Origin: Candidatus Saccharimonadota bacterium
Lineage (GTDB): Bacteria; Patescibacteriota; Saccharimonadia; Saccharimonadales; Saccharimonadaceae
Direction: 5' to 3'
Assembly: GCA_900555675.1 (NCBI GenBank)
Contig: UNSN01000005.1
Location: forward strand, 1 to 34,449
Length of the DNA stretch: 34,449 nt
The position numbers and the translations under genes were made by a program. The notes beneath the pieces were generated by a model that did no database searches, was not told where the DNA came from, and was given only the letters and a program-made list of their open reading frames with translations. Every line of letters begins with the position of its first letter. The first letter of the stretch is position 1. Of this stretch, positions 1 to 8,226 are shown piece by piece.

Positions 1-1152
1 GATCTGCTAACAGGCACCTCTCTTGAATTTTGTCTTGAGCAGTATGACAATATCCAGGAACAATTCGAGAAACTAATCGACCCTAATGAGCTCGACTCAA
101 AGCCTATCATCATGGAGATTTTCCCCGCCATAAGAAAGATATATGATACGAGCCTTGTATATAATAACGATATCCTCGATAAAAACAAACGAGTAGCCTC
201 AACTGATTATTTTGACCGCTATTTTATATTCGGTATCGGTAAATCAGATATAGCAGACTCAGACATTATAAAAATATTGCAGCTAGATGATTCCGCAAAA
301 ATTACGAAATCGTTAACTGATCTAGCTACATCACCAGACAAACAAAGGTTAATTATTAATAAAATACTACAATATAAGAATACTATTTCCGACACTGAAA
401 TATTTATAGAAGGTATGATAGATGCAGTAGATTCATTGTCAAACTCGCCAGGAAAAGGACTTCTCGGTATGGGTGGTGGAATGGATAATTTTTCTATAGC
501 TATAATCAAACTAATCAAAGAAAAGGATAACAAAATAGGCTTAATTAAAAAAATTTTGTCTTGTTGTAATAATGATGGTCTACTCTCGACAATTATCCAG
601 TATATCAAAGAAAAGAGTATTAATAACTCCGATAGCGACACCTTGTTGACAGATGTGGAGATTGATGAATTTAAAAAAGAATCTATAAACAAAATTATGA
701 GTATGGCAAAAAACACTAAGTTTTACGAGTCATCAAATAAGAGAGCCTGTTATCTTTATAACTTATGGCTGGAACTTGGCGGTAAGAGAAATGACATAAG
801 CTCCAATCTAATAAGCAATATTAAAAAACCTGAGGACACTTTAAAATTTATAACAGGATATTTGCCCAGATCCAGGTGTATTAATAGCGGAGTAAGCTAC
901 AGAGAAGATTTTACCGATACCGAGTATAAATCAATTAAGCAAGTAATAGACCCTAAATATCTATATGACATTCTTATGAAAAGTGACAGTTCATTAGGCG
1001 ACATTCAAAAATATACATCGTTTAAAGAAAGGTCTAGCTGCTCTAAAGAGCCCATTAACAGACTAGGTAATGAATCTAGTTATGAATTTAAAGATATTCT
1101 AGCCAAGGAATTTGTTTTCATTCATAGACAATTTCAAGAAGAAAAATCCTAG
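1..1152 (+). CDS. C-terminal part of a probable KAP-type P-loop NTPase (5' end outside window)
   Basis: The reading frame is open to the first base of the window, so the gene is truncated at its 5' end; 383 residues are visible. The first internal ATG (112) is only one of several in-frame methionines and need not be the start. A segment with the pattern ASTDYFDRYF, followed by a short acidic stretch, resembles the region that follows the P-loop domain in KAP-family NTPases; the Walker motifs would lie upstream and cannot be seen. The rest is helical, charged and lysine-rich with no membrane segment. KAP NTPases are often accessory or defence-associated proteins, but nothing here shows a specific role. 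The sequence is clearly more AT-rich than the metabolic genes that follow, which fits an accessory gene. Family assignment is moderate to low; that the frame is coding is very likely. Confidence 0.55.
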   Translation, partial: DLLTGTSLEFCLEQYDNIQEQFEKLIDPNELDSKPIIMEIFPAIRKIYDTSLVYNNDILDKNKRVASTDYFDRYFIFGIGKSDIADSDIIKILQLDDSAKITKSLTDLATSPDKQRLIINKILQYKNTISDTEIFIEGMIDAVDSLSNSPGKGLLGMGGGMDNFSIAIIKLIKEKDNKIGLIKKILSCCNNDGLLSTIIQYIKEKSINNSDSDTLLTDVEIDEFKKESINKIMSMAKNTKFYESSNKRACYLYNLWLELGGKRNDISSNLISNIKKPEDTLKFITGYLPRSRCINSGVSYREDFTDTEYKSIKQVIDPKYLYDILMKSDSSLGDIQKYTSFKERSSCSKEPINRLGNESSYEFKDILAKEFVFIHRQFQEEKS

Positions 1153-1312
1153 ATTTCTCAATAATTACTATCATTCTACGCTATTTAAAGTTTTAGTAAA
1201 CCATGGAGAATATACAAATATTACTTTTCTAATGACACTCGTATAAATAAATCCAGTCTAATTTATCATCTTGAGGTTAGAGGAACATTTTAGAAAAAGT
1301 TCAAAGTTCTCT
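1153..1312. other. Intergenic stretch without recognisable features
   Basis: AT-rich spacer between the KAP-like gene and the 3' end of tRNA-Ser(GGA). I see no convincing hairpin terminator, promoter or small gene in it. Confidence 0.5.
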
Positions 1313-1402
1313 TGGCGGAAGGAGAGGGATTCGAACCCTCGAACAGATTGCTCCGTTACACGCGTTCCAGGCGTGCCAGTTCAACCACTCCTGCACCCTT
1401 CC
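1313..1402 (-). tRNA. tRNA-Ser(GGA)
   Basis: Class II tRNA on the minus strand, 90 nt including the encoded CCA (1315-1313). The acceptor stem GGAAGGG pairs with TCCTTCC, the discriminator is G73 as expected for serine, and the anticodon loop CTGGAAC gives anticodon GGA. A long variable arm and the T-arm GGTTCGAATCC are present. It is read divergently from the ABC transporter operon. A longer open frame starting at 1271 runs straight through this tRNA and is not credible there. Confidence 0.97.
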
Positions 1403-1411
1403 TTGTTGATA

Positions 1412-1420
1412 ATTATACCA
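1412..1420 (-). promoter_or_regulatory. Extended -10 promoter of tRNA-Ser(GGA)
   Basis: The minus strand reads TGgTATAAT, ending 9 nt before the first base of the tRNA. No clear -35 box is visible. It lies back to back with the ABC transporter promoter at 1442-1471. Confidence 0.6.
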
Positions 1421-1441
1421 CAACTTTATTGCCCCTTATGG

Positions 1442-1471
1442 TTGCACTTACTGACGTTCATTCTCTATAAT
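1442..1471 (+). promoter_or_regulatory. Promoter of the ABC exporter operon
   Basis: TTGCAC, an 18-nt spacer and TATAAT (1466-1471). The -10 box ends 9 nt before the ATG at 1481, so the transcript should have almost no leader. This places the start at 1481 rather than at the upstream in-frame codon at 1271. Confidence 0.75.
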
Positions 1472-1480
1472 AAGTCAAAG

Positions 1481-2275
1481 ATGAAAGAAACTATTCCACC
1501 ACGCATTAGGCTTGTTAATGTCACCAAAAAATTCGGCTTTGGTGATGCTGAGATTCGCGCCTTAGATAACGTCGATTTAACCGTTAAAAAGGGCGAGTTT
1601 ATTGCTATTATGGGCCCAAGTGGTTGCGGAAAAACTACTTTATTAAACACCCTTGGACTATTAGACCAGCCATCAGAAGGTGAATACTATCTGGACGATG
1701 TCGCTGTCGACAATCTCAGCTCACGACGACGCGCCAAAATTCGCTCCAAACACATCGGCTTCGTTTTTCAGAATTTCAATCTTATCCCTCGCCTGACTGT
1801 AATTGAAAACGTAGCGTTGCCGTTAACATATAAAGGACTCGGAAAGGTTAAACGACTCCAAGAAGCTAGCCGCATTCTGAAAACTTTTCATCTGGGACAG
1901 CGCGAATATTACATGCCGCATCAATTATCTGGCGGTCAGGTTCAGCGCGTAGCAATTGCCAGAGCGTTGGTTAATAGTCCGTCAATTATCTTAGCCGACG
2001 AGCCAACAGGAAACTTAGACAGCAAGTCGAGTCATCTTATTATGGAAGAATTGTCCGACCTACATCGTCGCGGCAATACTATAATTATGGTTACCCACAA
2101 TCCAGAATTGACTCATTACGCCAGTCGCGTCATCACTATGTTGGACGGAAAAATCGATACCGACGAGCATAAGGAAAAGCGCAAGTTCACTAAGAAGTTA
2201 ATTGTAGACGACGAAAAAGAAGAAAAACCTAAGAAGCAAAAATCTTCAAAGAAATCGAGGGCGAAAAAATCGTGA
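1481..2275 (+). CDS. MacB/LolD-type ABC transporter ATP-binding protein
   Basis: 264-residue ATPase that would energise export through the permease encoded by the next gene. Motifs visible in order: Walker A GPSGCGKTT, Q-loop in FVFQNFNLIP, signature LSGGQVQRVAIARA, Walker B ILADEPTGNLD and the switch histidine in MVTHNP. These match the MacB/LolD/FtsE group. After the ABC core there is a lysine- and glutamate-rich tail of about 45 residues that is not part of the family core and may be disordered. The start is taken at 1481 because a good promoter ends just before it and the longer frame would cross a tRNA gene. The stop overlaps the GTG start of the permease by 4 nt (GTGA), which indicates translational coupling. 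The exported substrate cannot be read from the sequence; peptides, lipids or lipoproteins are the usual options. Confidence 0.93.
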   Translation: MKETIPPRIRLVNVTKKFGFGDAEIRALDNVDLTVKKGEFIAIMGPSGCGKTTLLNTLGLLDQPSEGEYYLDDVAVDNLSSRRRAKIRSKHIGFVFQNFNLIPRLTVIENVALPLTYKGLGKVKRLQEASRILKTFHLGQREYYMPHQLSGGQVQRVAIARALVNSPSIILADEPTGNLDSKSSHLIMEELSDLHRRGNTIIMVTHNPELTHYASRVITMLDGKIDTDEHKEKRKFTKKLIVDDEKEEKPKKQKSSKKSRAKKS

Positions 2276-3483
2276 AAATATTAGTAAAAAATCATTTTGA
2301 GAACGCTACTCAGGCGCTACGAGCTAATCGTGGGCGAACATTCTTGACAATTGTAGGCGTAGCTATTGGAATCGCCAGCATCACCATGGTTCTATCTTTA
2401 ACTGGCGGATTTAATCACCTATTCGGCGACAATTCCAATCAATCATCCGCCCCTGTTGCCATCGTTAAATCTGGCAATCAAAAAGCCGTCCCGAATCTGC
2501 TGACTGAATCCGACAACACGACGACAGTCAACACATTGACTGAAACGGACGCCAGGGATATAGGAAAAATTGCCAATACGAAAGCCGCGCCAATTGCATT
2601 TCTGCACGCCGAACTGCGCGCCCGCGAAGGTAAAATCGATATCCAAAACGCCGCGTTAATCGGTAGTACGGAATCGCTAAAAGACGTCGCTAATTTGCAA
2701 ATTGCTACTGGGCAATTTATTAACGACATCGGCGGAGTTGTCGTCGGTCAGCAATTGTCGGTCGATTTGTTCGGCACCGAAAGATCCATCGGAAACGTTA
2801 TTTACATCCGAAATCAGCCGTTAACTGTTGTTGGCGTGTTAAAAAATATTGAAAATCCAGCCAGTTATTTGGACGTGAATTTTAATAACGCCGCGATTAT
2901 TCCATTGTCCGTTATTAAAAAATTCACCCAAGGAACGCCGCAAATTCAGCAAATTATCGTAACTACTAAAGATCATAAAAATCTCAATTCAGTCATAAAA
3001 TCGGCTGACGATATTTTGAAGAAGAATCATGATAGCGATAAGAACTATCGAATCGTTTCTGGCGAAGAAATAAATGAAAAGAAGTCTAATGTCGCGAAGT
3101 TCCTCTCGATAATCTTAACTGTCATCGGCATTATTTCTCTGTTAATCGGTGGAATAGGCGTTATGAACGTGATGCTTGTCAATGTCGCCGAGCGTCAGCG
3201 TGAAGTCGGCGTCAGACGAGCCGTCGGCGCCACGGGCTGGGACATCATCAATCAATTCTTAATCGAGGCAGCAATCATCGGATTCCTCGGCGGAATATTG
3301 GGCTACGGCTTAGGCTTGGCGGGAGCTTATATTGCCAGCTTATACTTGCCACTCACGCCTTATATTTATTGGCAAACAGCCGTCTTATCAATTGGACTAT
3401 CAATAATCATCGGCGTAATTTCTGGCGTATATCCAGCAGCCCGCGCCACCAGACGCGACCCAATCGAATCTCTACGATATTAA
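2272..3483 (+). CDS. MacB/FtsX-type ABC transporter permease
   Basis: 403-residue membrane protein starting at GTG, overlapping the ATPase stop by 4 nt. It has the MacB-type plan: transmembrane helix 1 near residues 25-50 after the TIVGVAIGIAS segment, an extracytoplasmic MacB_PCD-like domain of about 220 residues, then three C-terminal helices with the FtsX signature (IGGIGVMNVMLV, followed by ERQREVGVRRAVGA). The C-terminal ARATRRDPIESLRY is typical of this family. With the upstream ATPase it forms a half-transporter pair that would dimerise in the membrane. It ends 1 bp before the convergent SIS-domain gene. Confidence 0.93.
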   Translation: MKILVKNHFENATQALRANRGRTFLTIVGVAIGIASITMVLSLTGGFNHLFGDNSNQSSAPVAIVKSGNQKAVPNLLTESDNTTTVNTLTETDARDIGKIANTKAAPIAFLHAELRAREGKIDIQNAALIGSTESLKDVANLQIATGQFINDIGGVVVGQQLSVDLFGTERSIGNVIYIRNQPLTVVGVLKNIENPASYLDVNFNNAAIIPLSVIKKFTQGTPQIQQIIVTTKDHKNLNSVIKSADDILKKNHDSDKNYRIVSGEEINEKKSNVAKFLSIILTVIGIISLLIGGIGVMNVMLVNVAERQREVGVRRAVGATGWDIINQFLIEAAIIGFLGGILGYGLGLAGAYIASLYLPLTPYIYWQTAVLSIGLSIIIGVISGVYPAARATRRDPIESLRY

Positions 3484-3484
3484 A

Positions 3485-4525
3485 TTAACTAAGTTCCGCT
3501 TTCAATTTTTCAATCAACTGAACTGGACCAGGATTGACTCCATTAAGAATAGCTGTGTAAATACTAGCCGCGTCAGCCAGCACCAAACCCCACAGTAATT
3601 GTTCCATAAGCGTTTTTCCTCGAAGCTCCAGCACGTGCGCCTTTGGTCGCTTGCCACTTAACAATCGGTCGCTAAGCTCCATTCGTTCGCGGATTCTGTC
3701 GTGTTCCAAATTGCTACGAATATCAAAAACCGTAAATGGCTTCTCCACAGGATGTGACGACCAGCCGATAAACTCGTTATGATTAAATTCTGGATATTGA
3801 TTCGAGAACGCCAAATTCTTCGCCGATTCATTCCAGCTAATTTTCCACTTATACGCCAGCGGCCAAGTCAATTCACCACCAAAAACAACCAGCGTCTTGC
3901 CAATTGTTAGTTTCGCAATCTGCTTCGCCAAATTATCAGCTTCTGGCGTTTTGGCTGTCCAATTAGATATTTCGCCCGCCAACCAATCAGCACTATTTTT
4001 CACCTGATCGTACAAGTCATTATCAATCACCCAAAAATGTTGTAATAATTTCAATAATCCTCGCAAATGGTAAACCGTCGACATTCGTGGCTGCGCGCCA
4101 GCTGGAACTTGGGCGTAAGTTACGTTGTCATTCTTCGCTCGCTCAATCAACGCTCCACCAGTCGACATAGCCGCCAGACACGCCTTCTTCTCCAGTGCTT
4201 GCTGATAACAACTCAGAGTTTCCTCAGTATTGCCCGAATGACTAACCGCAATAACCAACGTTTCCTCGCCCACAAATCCCGGTAAATCATAACCCTTCAC
4301 CACTTCAAGCGGAATATGCAACCAGCCCGCGGTCAGAACTCGAACCATATCAGCCGCTAAAGCCGAACCGCCCATTCCCGCGATCACGATATTCTTAAAA
4401 TCTCGACGCTGATTCGCACCTTCGTGAATCGACACTTCATATCGAGCTTGTTCTGGAATATTCAAAACGCCGCTTAAAACGTCGCCTGGATCATATTGCT
4501 TTATCACATTCATATCATCTAACAT
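3485..4525 (-). CDS. Bifunctional phosphoglucose/phosphomannose isomerase-like SIS protein
   Basis: 346-residue protein with two SIS domains. The first carries VIAGMGGSALAADM and the sugar-phosphate loop VSHSGNTEE; the second contains FNHNEFIGW, whose glutamate fits the catalytic base seen in Pgi/Pmi-type isomerases, and EHDRIRERMEL. Length and motifs match the bifunctional phosphoglucose/phosphomannose isomerase family rather than classical Pgi (about 450-550 aa). It would interconvert glucose-6-P or mannose-6-P with fructose-6-P. The start ATG at 4525 has AAGGAG 6 nt upstream. The gene is divergent from the small acidic protein at 4603, with a palindrome in the shared control region. Whether both activities exist cannot be judged from the sequence. 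Confidence 0.85.
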   Translation of the reverse strand: MLDDMNVIKQYDPGDVLSGVLNIPEQARYEVSIHEGANQRRDFKNIVIAGMGGSALAADMVRVLTAGWLHIPLEVVKGYDLPGFVGEETLVIAVSHSGNTEETLSCYQQALEKKACLAAMSTGGALIERAKNDNVTYAQVPAGAQPRMSTVYHLRGLLKLLQHFWVIDNDLYDQVKNSADWLAGEISNWTAKTPEADNLAKQIAKLTIGKTLVVFGGELTWPLAYKWKISWNESAKNLAFSNQYPEFNHNEFIGWSSHPVEKPFTVFDIRSNLEHDRIRERMELSDRLLSGKRPKAHVLELRGKTLMEQLLWGLVLADAASIYTAILNGVNPGPVQLIEKLKAELS

Positions 4526-4546
4526 CTTGCACTCCTTGATTAACTC

Positions 4547-4563
4547 ATGTTATAGTGTAACAT
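4547..4563. promoter_or_regulatory. Palindrome in the divergent control region of the SIS gene and the 4603 gene
   Basis: ATGTTA-N5-TAACAT, a perfect 6-bp inverted repeat, sits between the two divergent starts and could be an operator. No single unambiguous -35/-10 pair stands out for either gene, so the exact promoters stay open. Confidence 0.35.
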
Positions 4564-4602
4564 ATATAAGCTTAAACAATTTAATATATAAGGTGGGTTA
4601 TA

Positions 4603-5112
4603 ATGGATTCTCAAGCTAATCAATCATTCAGTGACGACCAAGAACTGGCTAAGGTATTAGCTGGCGTGTCACAAGGTACAGACAATAATTTACAATTCGA
4701 AGAAACAAATGCTACAGCTTCACCTGTAATTAATCCTGCAACCATCTCACCGGACCCTGTCGCTACAGATCAGAACGATGAGCCTGCTACTGACATAACG
4801 AAGCCTACTGCTCCAGAGCCAGTTGCGCCAACTCCATCAGTCAGCACTCCAGCTCCAGCTACAGCCACAGATCCTGCGCTTGATACGATTAAGCAAACTG
4901 CCTTGAACGAGTTGCGTCCATTAGTCGACAAGCTGGACGTTTCTCCAGAAGAAAAGTTTGATACTTACCTATTACTTCTTCGCTCTACGGACGATAAAAC
5001 TCTGATCGCGCCAGCACACGACGCTGCCGTAGCTATTGTTGACGAAGCTCGCCGCGCTCAGGCTCTCCTGGATATCATTAAAGAAATCGACTATTTCTCA
5101 AATCCTCGTTAA
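4603..5112 (+). CDS. Small acidic hypothetical protein with a Pro/Thr/Ala-rich linker
   Basis: 169 residues; no family recognised. Residues 1-40 are acidic and polar, residues 45-95 are low complexity (Pro, Thr, Ala, Val), and residues 100-169 look like a compact helical domain rich in Leu, Asp and Ala. No signal peptide or membrane helix, so it is probably cytoplasmic, with a flexible linker in front of the helical domain. The start at 4603 is supported by AAGGTGGG about 6 nt upstream. It is followed by a strong bidirectional terminator shared with groEL. Function unknown. Confidence 0.75.
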   Translation: MDSQANQSFSDDQELAKVLAGVSQGTDNNLQFEETNATASPVINPATISPDPVATDQNDEPATDITKPTAPEPVAPTPSVSTPAPATATDPALDTIKQTALNELRPLVDKLDVSPEEKFDTYLLLLRSTDDKTLIAPAHDAAVAIVDEARRAQALLDIIKEIDYFSNPR

Positions 5113-5127
5113 GCCATTTCTCCAAAA

Positions 5128-5157
5128 TAAAAACCCGCCATTTTCGGCGGGATTTTT
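5128..5157. terminator. Bidirectional Rho-independent terminator
   Basis: Stem CCCGCC (5134-5139) / GGCGGG (5146-5151) with a 6-nt loop, a T-rich tract on the plus side (5153-5157) and an A tract on the other (T tract on the minus strand). It can end both the 4603 gene and the convergent groES-groEL transcript. Confidence 0.9.
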
Positions 5158-5173
5158 ATTGCTCGGGGCAGAT

Positions 5174-6817
5174 TTACATCATACCCATTCCCGGCATACC
5201 ACCAGGAGCAGCTGCAACTTCAGCCTCCGGAATGTCAACCACCAAAGCGCCCATAGTTGCCGCAATTGACGCAATTGACACTGCATTTTGAACAGCTTCT
5301 TTAGTCACGCGAGCTGGGTCAATAACGCCAGCCTTCTTCACGTCAATCAGACCATCTTCTGGCTTCATAACGTTAACGCCGAATCCAGGTTTGCCAGATT
5401 CAACTTGAGCAAGCAACGCGTCGGCATTCAACCCAGCATTTTTCATAATCTGCAAGAACGGTTGCTTCAGAGCGTCTTTTAGGATTTGTCGACCAACCGA
5501 CAAACTCTCCGCGCCGCTAACTTTTAGATTGCCAGCCAAATTGACCAAAGTTACGCCACCACCAGCGACAATTCCCTCAGCCAAAGCCGCCTTAGTAGCC
5601 GCCACAGCATCATCAACGCGGAATTTCTTTTCATCAATTTCCGTCTCAGTCGCGCCACCAACCTTAATAACCGCAACCTTGCCAGACAATGCCGCGGCAC
5701 GCTTGTCGAATTGCTCTTTCTCATACTCACTAGAAGCATTTTCCGAAAGCGACTTAATCTCAGCAATTCGCTCCTTCACACCTGAAGGTTTGCCTGCGCC
5801 TTCGATAATTGTCGTTTCGTCTTTTCCGACAATCACCTTGCGCGCCGAACCCAAAACTTCTAAGCCAGCGTTTTCGAATGTCAATCCGTGATCTTCAGAA
5901 ATCACAGTTGCGCCAGTCAGCACAGCGATATCACGAAGAACATCCTTGCGACGGTCGCCGAAACTTGGCGCCTTAACGGCTACAGTATTGAATACGCCCT
6001 TCAATTTGTTCAAGACCAAAATACTCAATGCTTCGCCTTCAACTTCATCAGCAATCAGAACAACGTCCTTTTTACCGCTTTGTGCCAATTTTTCCAACAT
6101 TGGCAAGAATTCCTGCACGCTAGAAATCTTCTTATCAGTGATTAGAATTGCTGGCTTTTCGTACACAGCTTCCTGGCGACCCGCGTCAGTAACAAAGAAT
6201 GGACTCACCCAACCCTTGTCCAAGCTAAAACCTTCGACAACTTCAGCTTCCAGCTCCAAACCTTGACCAGCCTCAACAGTAACCACGCCGTCTTTGCCAA
6301 CTTTCTCGATTACGCCAGCGATCAATTTACCAATTTCCGCATCTCCCGCCGAAATCGTAGCAACTTCAGCCACGCGGTCAGACTTGCCTTCAATCGGCTC
6401 AGCCAATTTGTTCAACTCTTTAACAATTTCCGCGCCAGCTTGCTCGATGCCTTTCCTAAGTTCCATCGGATTATGTCCAGCCGCAATCAATCGATTCGCC
6501 TCTTTCAAAATTGAATACGTCAACACCGTTACAGTCGTCGTGCCGTCGCCTGCTTGCTTGTTCAAGTTCTTAGCAGCCTGCTTGATTAAATCGGCACCAA
6601 CTTTGTAGCCTAGTGTTTCGTCATCGTTTTCTGGCAATTCAATTCCTTCAGCCACAGTTACGCCGTCATGAGTAACCGTTGGACCGCCAAAACCTTTCGC
6701 AATCACAACATTGCGACCCTTCGGACCGTAAGTTACCTTAACTGCGTCGTATAGCGATTTAGCTCCACCAAGCACGCGATTTCGCGCATCGTCATCATAA
6801 AAAACTTTTTTTGCCAT
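5174..6817 (-). CDS. groEL: Chaperonin GroEL (Hsp60)
   Basis: 547-residue ATP-dependent chaperonin that folds proteins inside a double-ring cage with GroES. Hallmarks: YGPKGRNVVI near residue 30, the nucleotide-binding GDGTTT near residue 87, AAVEEG-like segment present as AALAEGIVAGGG, and the C-terminal GGMPGMGMM tail of group I chaperonins. Length is standard. The start is ATG at 6817, preceded by AGGGGAG at about 8 nt; a longer in-frame start at 6844 would overlap groES and has no ribosome site. groEL lies 16 nt after groES and shares its CIRCE-controlled promoter, so it is expected to be heat-inducible through HrcA, whose gene is not in this window. Confidence 0.99.
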   Translation of the reverse strand: MAKKVFYDDDARNRVLGGAKSLYDAVKVTYGPKGRNVVIAKGFGGPTVTHDGVTVAEGIELPENDDETLGYKVGADLIKQAAKNLNKQAGDGTTTVTVLTYSILKEANRLIAAGHNPMELRKGIEQAGAEIVKELNKLAEPIEGKSDRVAEVATISAGDAEIGKLIAGVIEKVGKDGVVTVEAGQGLELEAEVVEGFSLDKGWVSPFFVTDAGRQEAVYEKPAILITDKKISSVQEFLPMLEKLAQSGKKDVVLIADEVEGEALSILVLNKLKGVFNTVAVKAPSFGDRRKDVLRDIAVLTGATVISEDHGLTFENAGLEVLGSARKVIVGKDETTIIEGAGKPSGVKERIAEIKSLSENASSEYEKEQFDKRAAALSGKVAVIKVGGATETEIDEKKFRVDDAVAATKAALAEGIVAGGGVTLVNLAGNLKVSGAESLSVGRQILKDALKQPFLQIMKNAGLNADALLAQVESGKPGFGVNVMKPEDGLIDVKKAGVIDPARVTKEAVQNAVSIASIAATMGALVVDIPEAEVAAAPGGMPGMGMM

Positions 6818-6833
6818 AATTAAACTCCCCTTT

Positions 6834-7103
6834 TTATCCAACAACCGTTGCTAAAATATCTTCTTCGCGAACAACCAAATATTCCGTGCCGTCAATTTTC
6901 AAATCCGTAGTCGAATATTCTTTGTAGACAATTCGATCACCGACTTTGACGTTCTTCACATCGCCGCCAACTGATTTAACTTCCGCAACTACTGGCTTTT
7001 CTTTAGCGTTATCAGGCAAGTAAATTCCGCTCGCTGTCTGAGTCTTTGCTTCTTCACGCACCGCTACAACACGGTCGCCAAGAGGCTTAATAGGTGTACT
7101 CAC
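6834..7103 (-). CDS. groES: Co-chaperonin GroES (Hsp10)
   Basis: 89-residue lid of the GroEL cage. It begins with the typical IKPLGDRVV, has the mobile-loop region TASGIYLPDNAKEKP near residues 22-36 and ends with the EYLVVREEDILA motif. The start is taken as GTG at 7103 because GGAGG lies 5 nt upstream; earlier in-frame codons (up to 7163) would fall upstream of the -10 box. The transcript from the promoter at 7134-7163 would have a leader of about 25 nt, in contrast to the many leaderless genes around it. First gene of the groES-groEL operon. Confidence 0.98.
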   Translation of the reverse strand: MSTPIKPLGDRVVAVREEAKTQTASGIYLPDNAKEKPVVAEVKSVGGDVKNVKVGDRIVYKEYSTTDLKIDGTEYLVVREEDILATVVG

Positions 7104-7133
7104 GTTATCCTCCATTTCGTTAACAACGTATCT

Positions 7134-7163
7134 ATTGTAACGCACTAATTTAGCACTCGTCAA
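7134..7163 (-). promoter_or_regulatory. groES-groEL promoter overlapping CIRCE
   Basis: On the minus strand TTGACG (7163-7158), an 18-nt spacer and TACAAT (7139-7134). The -35 box lies in the central part of the CIRCE element, so bound HrcA would directly block RNA polymerase. Confidence 0.85.
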
Positions 7164-7176
7164 GTGTGAGTGCTAA
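7150..7176. promoter_or_regulatory. CIRCE operator (HrcA binding site)
   Basis: Perfect consensus TTAGCACTC, 9-nt spacer, GAGTGCTAA. This is the classic HrcA repressor site in front of groE operons and predicts heat-shock control of groES-groEL. Confidence 0.98.
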
Positions 7177-7234
7177 TTACCTCCTACGCCTCGACTTTCT
7201 AGATTTTTTACAACGGTCGTGGTAATATTCACAC

Positions 7235-7283
7235 AGAAGTAGGTAGCGCCACCCGTATTGGATGGGAAAGCGGACCTACTTCT
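7235..7283. repeat. Long imperfect hairpin at the end of the 7276 gene
   Basis: AGAAGTAGGT (7235-7244) and ACCTACTTCT (7274-7283) are a perfect 10-bp inverted repeat. The loop adds nested CGC/GCG and CCC/GGG pairs. A run of T follows on the plus strand, none on the minus strand. It contains the stop codon of the minus-strand gene. It could stabilise or end that mRNA ahead of groES, or end plus-strand transcription, although no plus-strand gene leads into it. Confidence 0.6.
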
Positions 7284-8139
7284 TTTTATGACGGCTGTCT
7301 TCTTTCCTAGATATTTCTTCAAGTTCTTCCTTATAAAGTGAACACACCCTTTTAACAGCGTTATCACTCGGCATTAAATTGTCTCCATATAAACCAAAGT
7401 CACCCCGTCTATGATCGAAACCAGACCAACTAGCGTGGTATCCCTCATCACGGTCACTATTATTAGCATTCCGCGCAGAGTCTGGCGTTGATTTTATATC
7501 AAGACCAATTGTATTACCCTTATACTCAACTATAAGATCTATTCCAGCAAGATCATCGTCAATGCTAGTCGTATGAACAGCCCGCACTCCCTTAGTTTTC
7601 CTTAAAGCTATTTCAGCAGCGATTTCGTGACGCATACCATTGATCACGTGATCTAAGAATTTATATGCATTTTCAATTTCCTCATCGCTATAGCCAAGGC
7701 AATCCATAGCGTTCTGAACGTCCGATATAAGATCTGATTTGCGAGTATATTGCCCTTCGCTAATTATGTCTCGTACAACTTTATTAAAAGCTACAACTGT
7801 CTCTTTTTCTTTTATCTTATTATTGCGCTCATAAAATACCCCATTCCTATAAGATTCAAGTTTTTCTTCCGCGCAAATCCAATAAGGCATCCTTTGTATC
7901 AACTCTAGTATTTTATATTCCGGTGCTTTATCCGTGTCACCTCTCTCTTTTAAAATATCATCCGCAACACCTGACGCAACATATCTATCCACTAATCGAT
8001 ATGAACTTTCCGGATTAAACTCTCTGGTTGCAGCTCGCCCTATTCCTAATACAATTTCACGCAGTCTTTCTTGATATTTGGAAGATTCAACAATCTCCCA
8101 AGCAATCTCAGCTACTCCTGATCCTCTAGCAATCTCCAT
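7276..8139 (-). CDS. Hypothetical protein with a PD-(D/E)XK-nuclease-like motif
   Basis: 287 residues, soluble and charged; no named family recognised. In the C-terminal half the segment GIDLIVEYKGN followed by GLDIKST has the D...(D)xK spacing of PD-(D/E)XK nuclease folds, and an upstream conserved-looking stretch TTSIDDDLAGID fits the same core. This is only motif resemblance, so a nuclease role is an inference. The start is set at ATG 8139, not at 8169: a near-consensus promoter (TTGCAT, 17 nt, TGgTATTAT) occupies 8180-8152, which includes the longer start, and the -10 ends 12 nt before 8139. The gene lies upstream of the groE operon on the same strand, with a long hairpin at its stop codon. 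Confidence 0.75.
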   Translation of the reverse strand: MEIARGSGVAEIAWEIVESSKYQERLREIVLGIGRAATREFNPESSYRLVDRYVASGVADDILKERGDTDKAPEYKILELIQRMPYWICAEEKLESYRNGVFYERNNKIKEKETVVAFNKVVRDIISEGQYTRKSDLISDVQNAMDCLGYSDEEIENAYKFLDHVINGMRHEIAAEIALRKTKGVRAVHTTSIDDDLAGIDLIVEYKGNTIGLDIKSTPDSARNANNSDRDEGYHASWSGFDHRRGDFGLYGDNLMPSDNAVKRVCSLYKEELEEISRKEDSRHKKK

Positions 8140-8151
8140 ACAATAGTTGAT

Positions 8152-8180
8152 ATAATACCATAAAATCATTAAAAATGCAA
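8152..8180 (-). promoter_or_regulatory. Promoter of the nuclease-like gene
   Basis: Minus strand TTGCAT (8180-8175), 17-nt spacer, TGg-TATTAT (8157-8152). Predicted transcription start near 8145, about 6 nt before the ATG at 8139. Confidence 0.8.
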
Positions 8181-8211
8181 CCTCAACCCTTCTCCCTACT
8201 ATTCCTCAATC

Positions 8212-8220
8212 TGTTATAAT
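8212..8220 (+). promoter_or_regulatory. Extended -10 promoter of the murF-like gene
   Basis: TGtTATAAT ending 6 nt before the ATG at 8227; no clear -35. It predicts a leaderless mRNA. Confidence 0.7.
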
Positions 8221-8226
8221 AACTCC

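Noticed and set aside
219..716. 165-codon minus-strand frame inside the KAP-like gene
   Set aside because: Antisense shadow of a better supported coding frame; hydrophobic composition is the usual artefact of AT-rich antisense reading.
1271..1480. N-terminal extension of the ABC ATPase frame
   Set aside because: It runs through tRNA-Ser(GGA) and the promoter at 1442-1471; the family homology begins after 1481.
5288..6608. Several plus-strand frames antisense to groEL
   Set aside because: groEL is unmistakable on the minus strand; these have no ribosome sites or known motifs.
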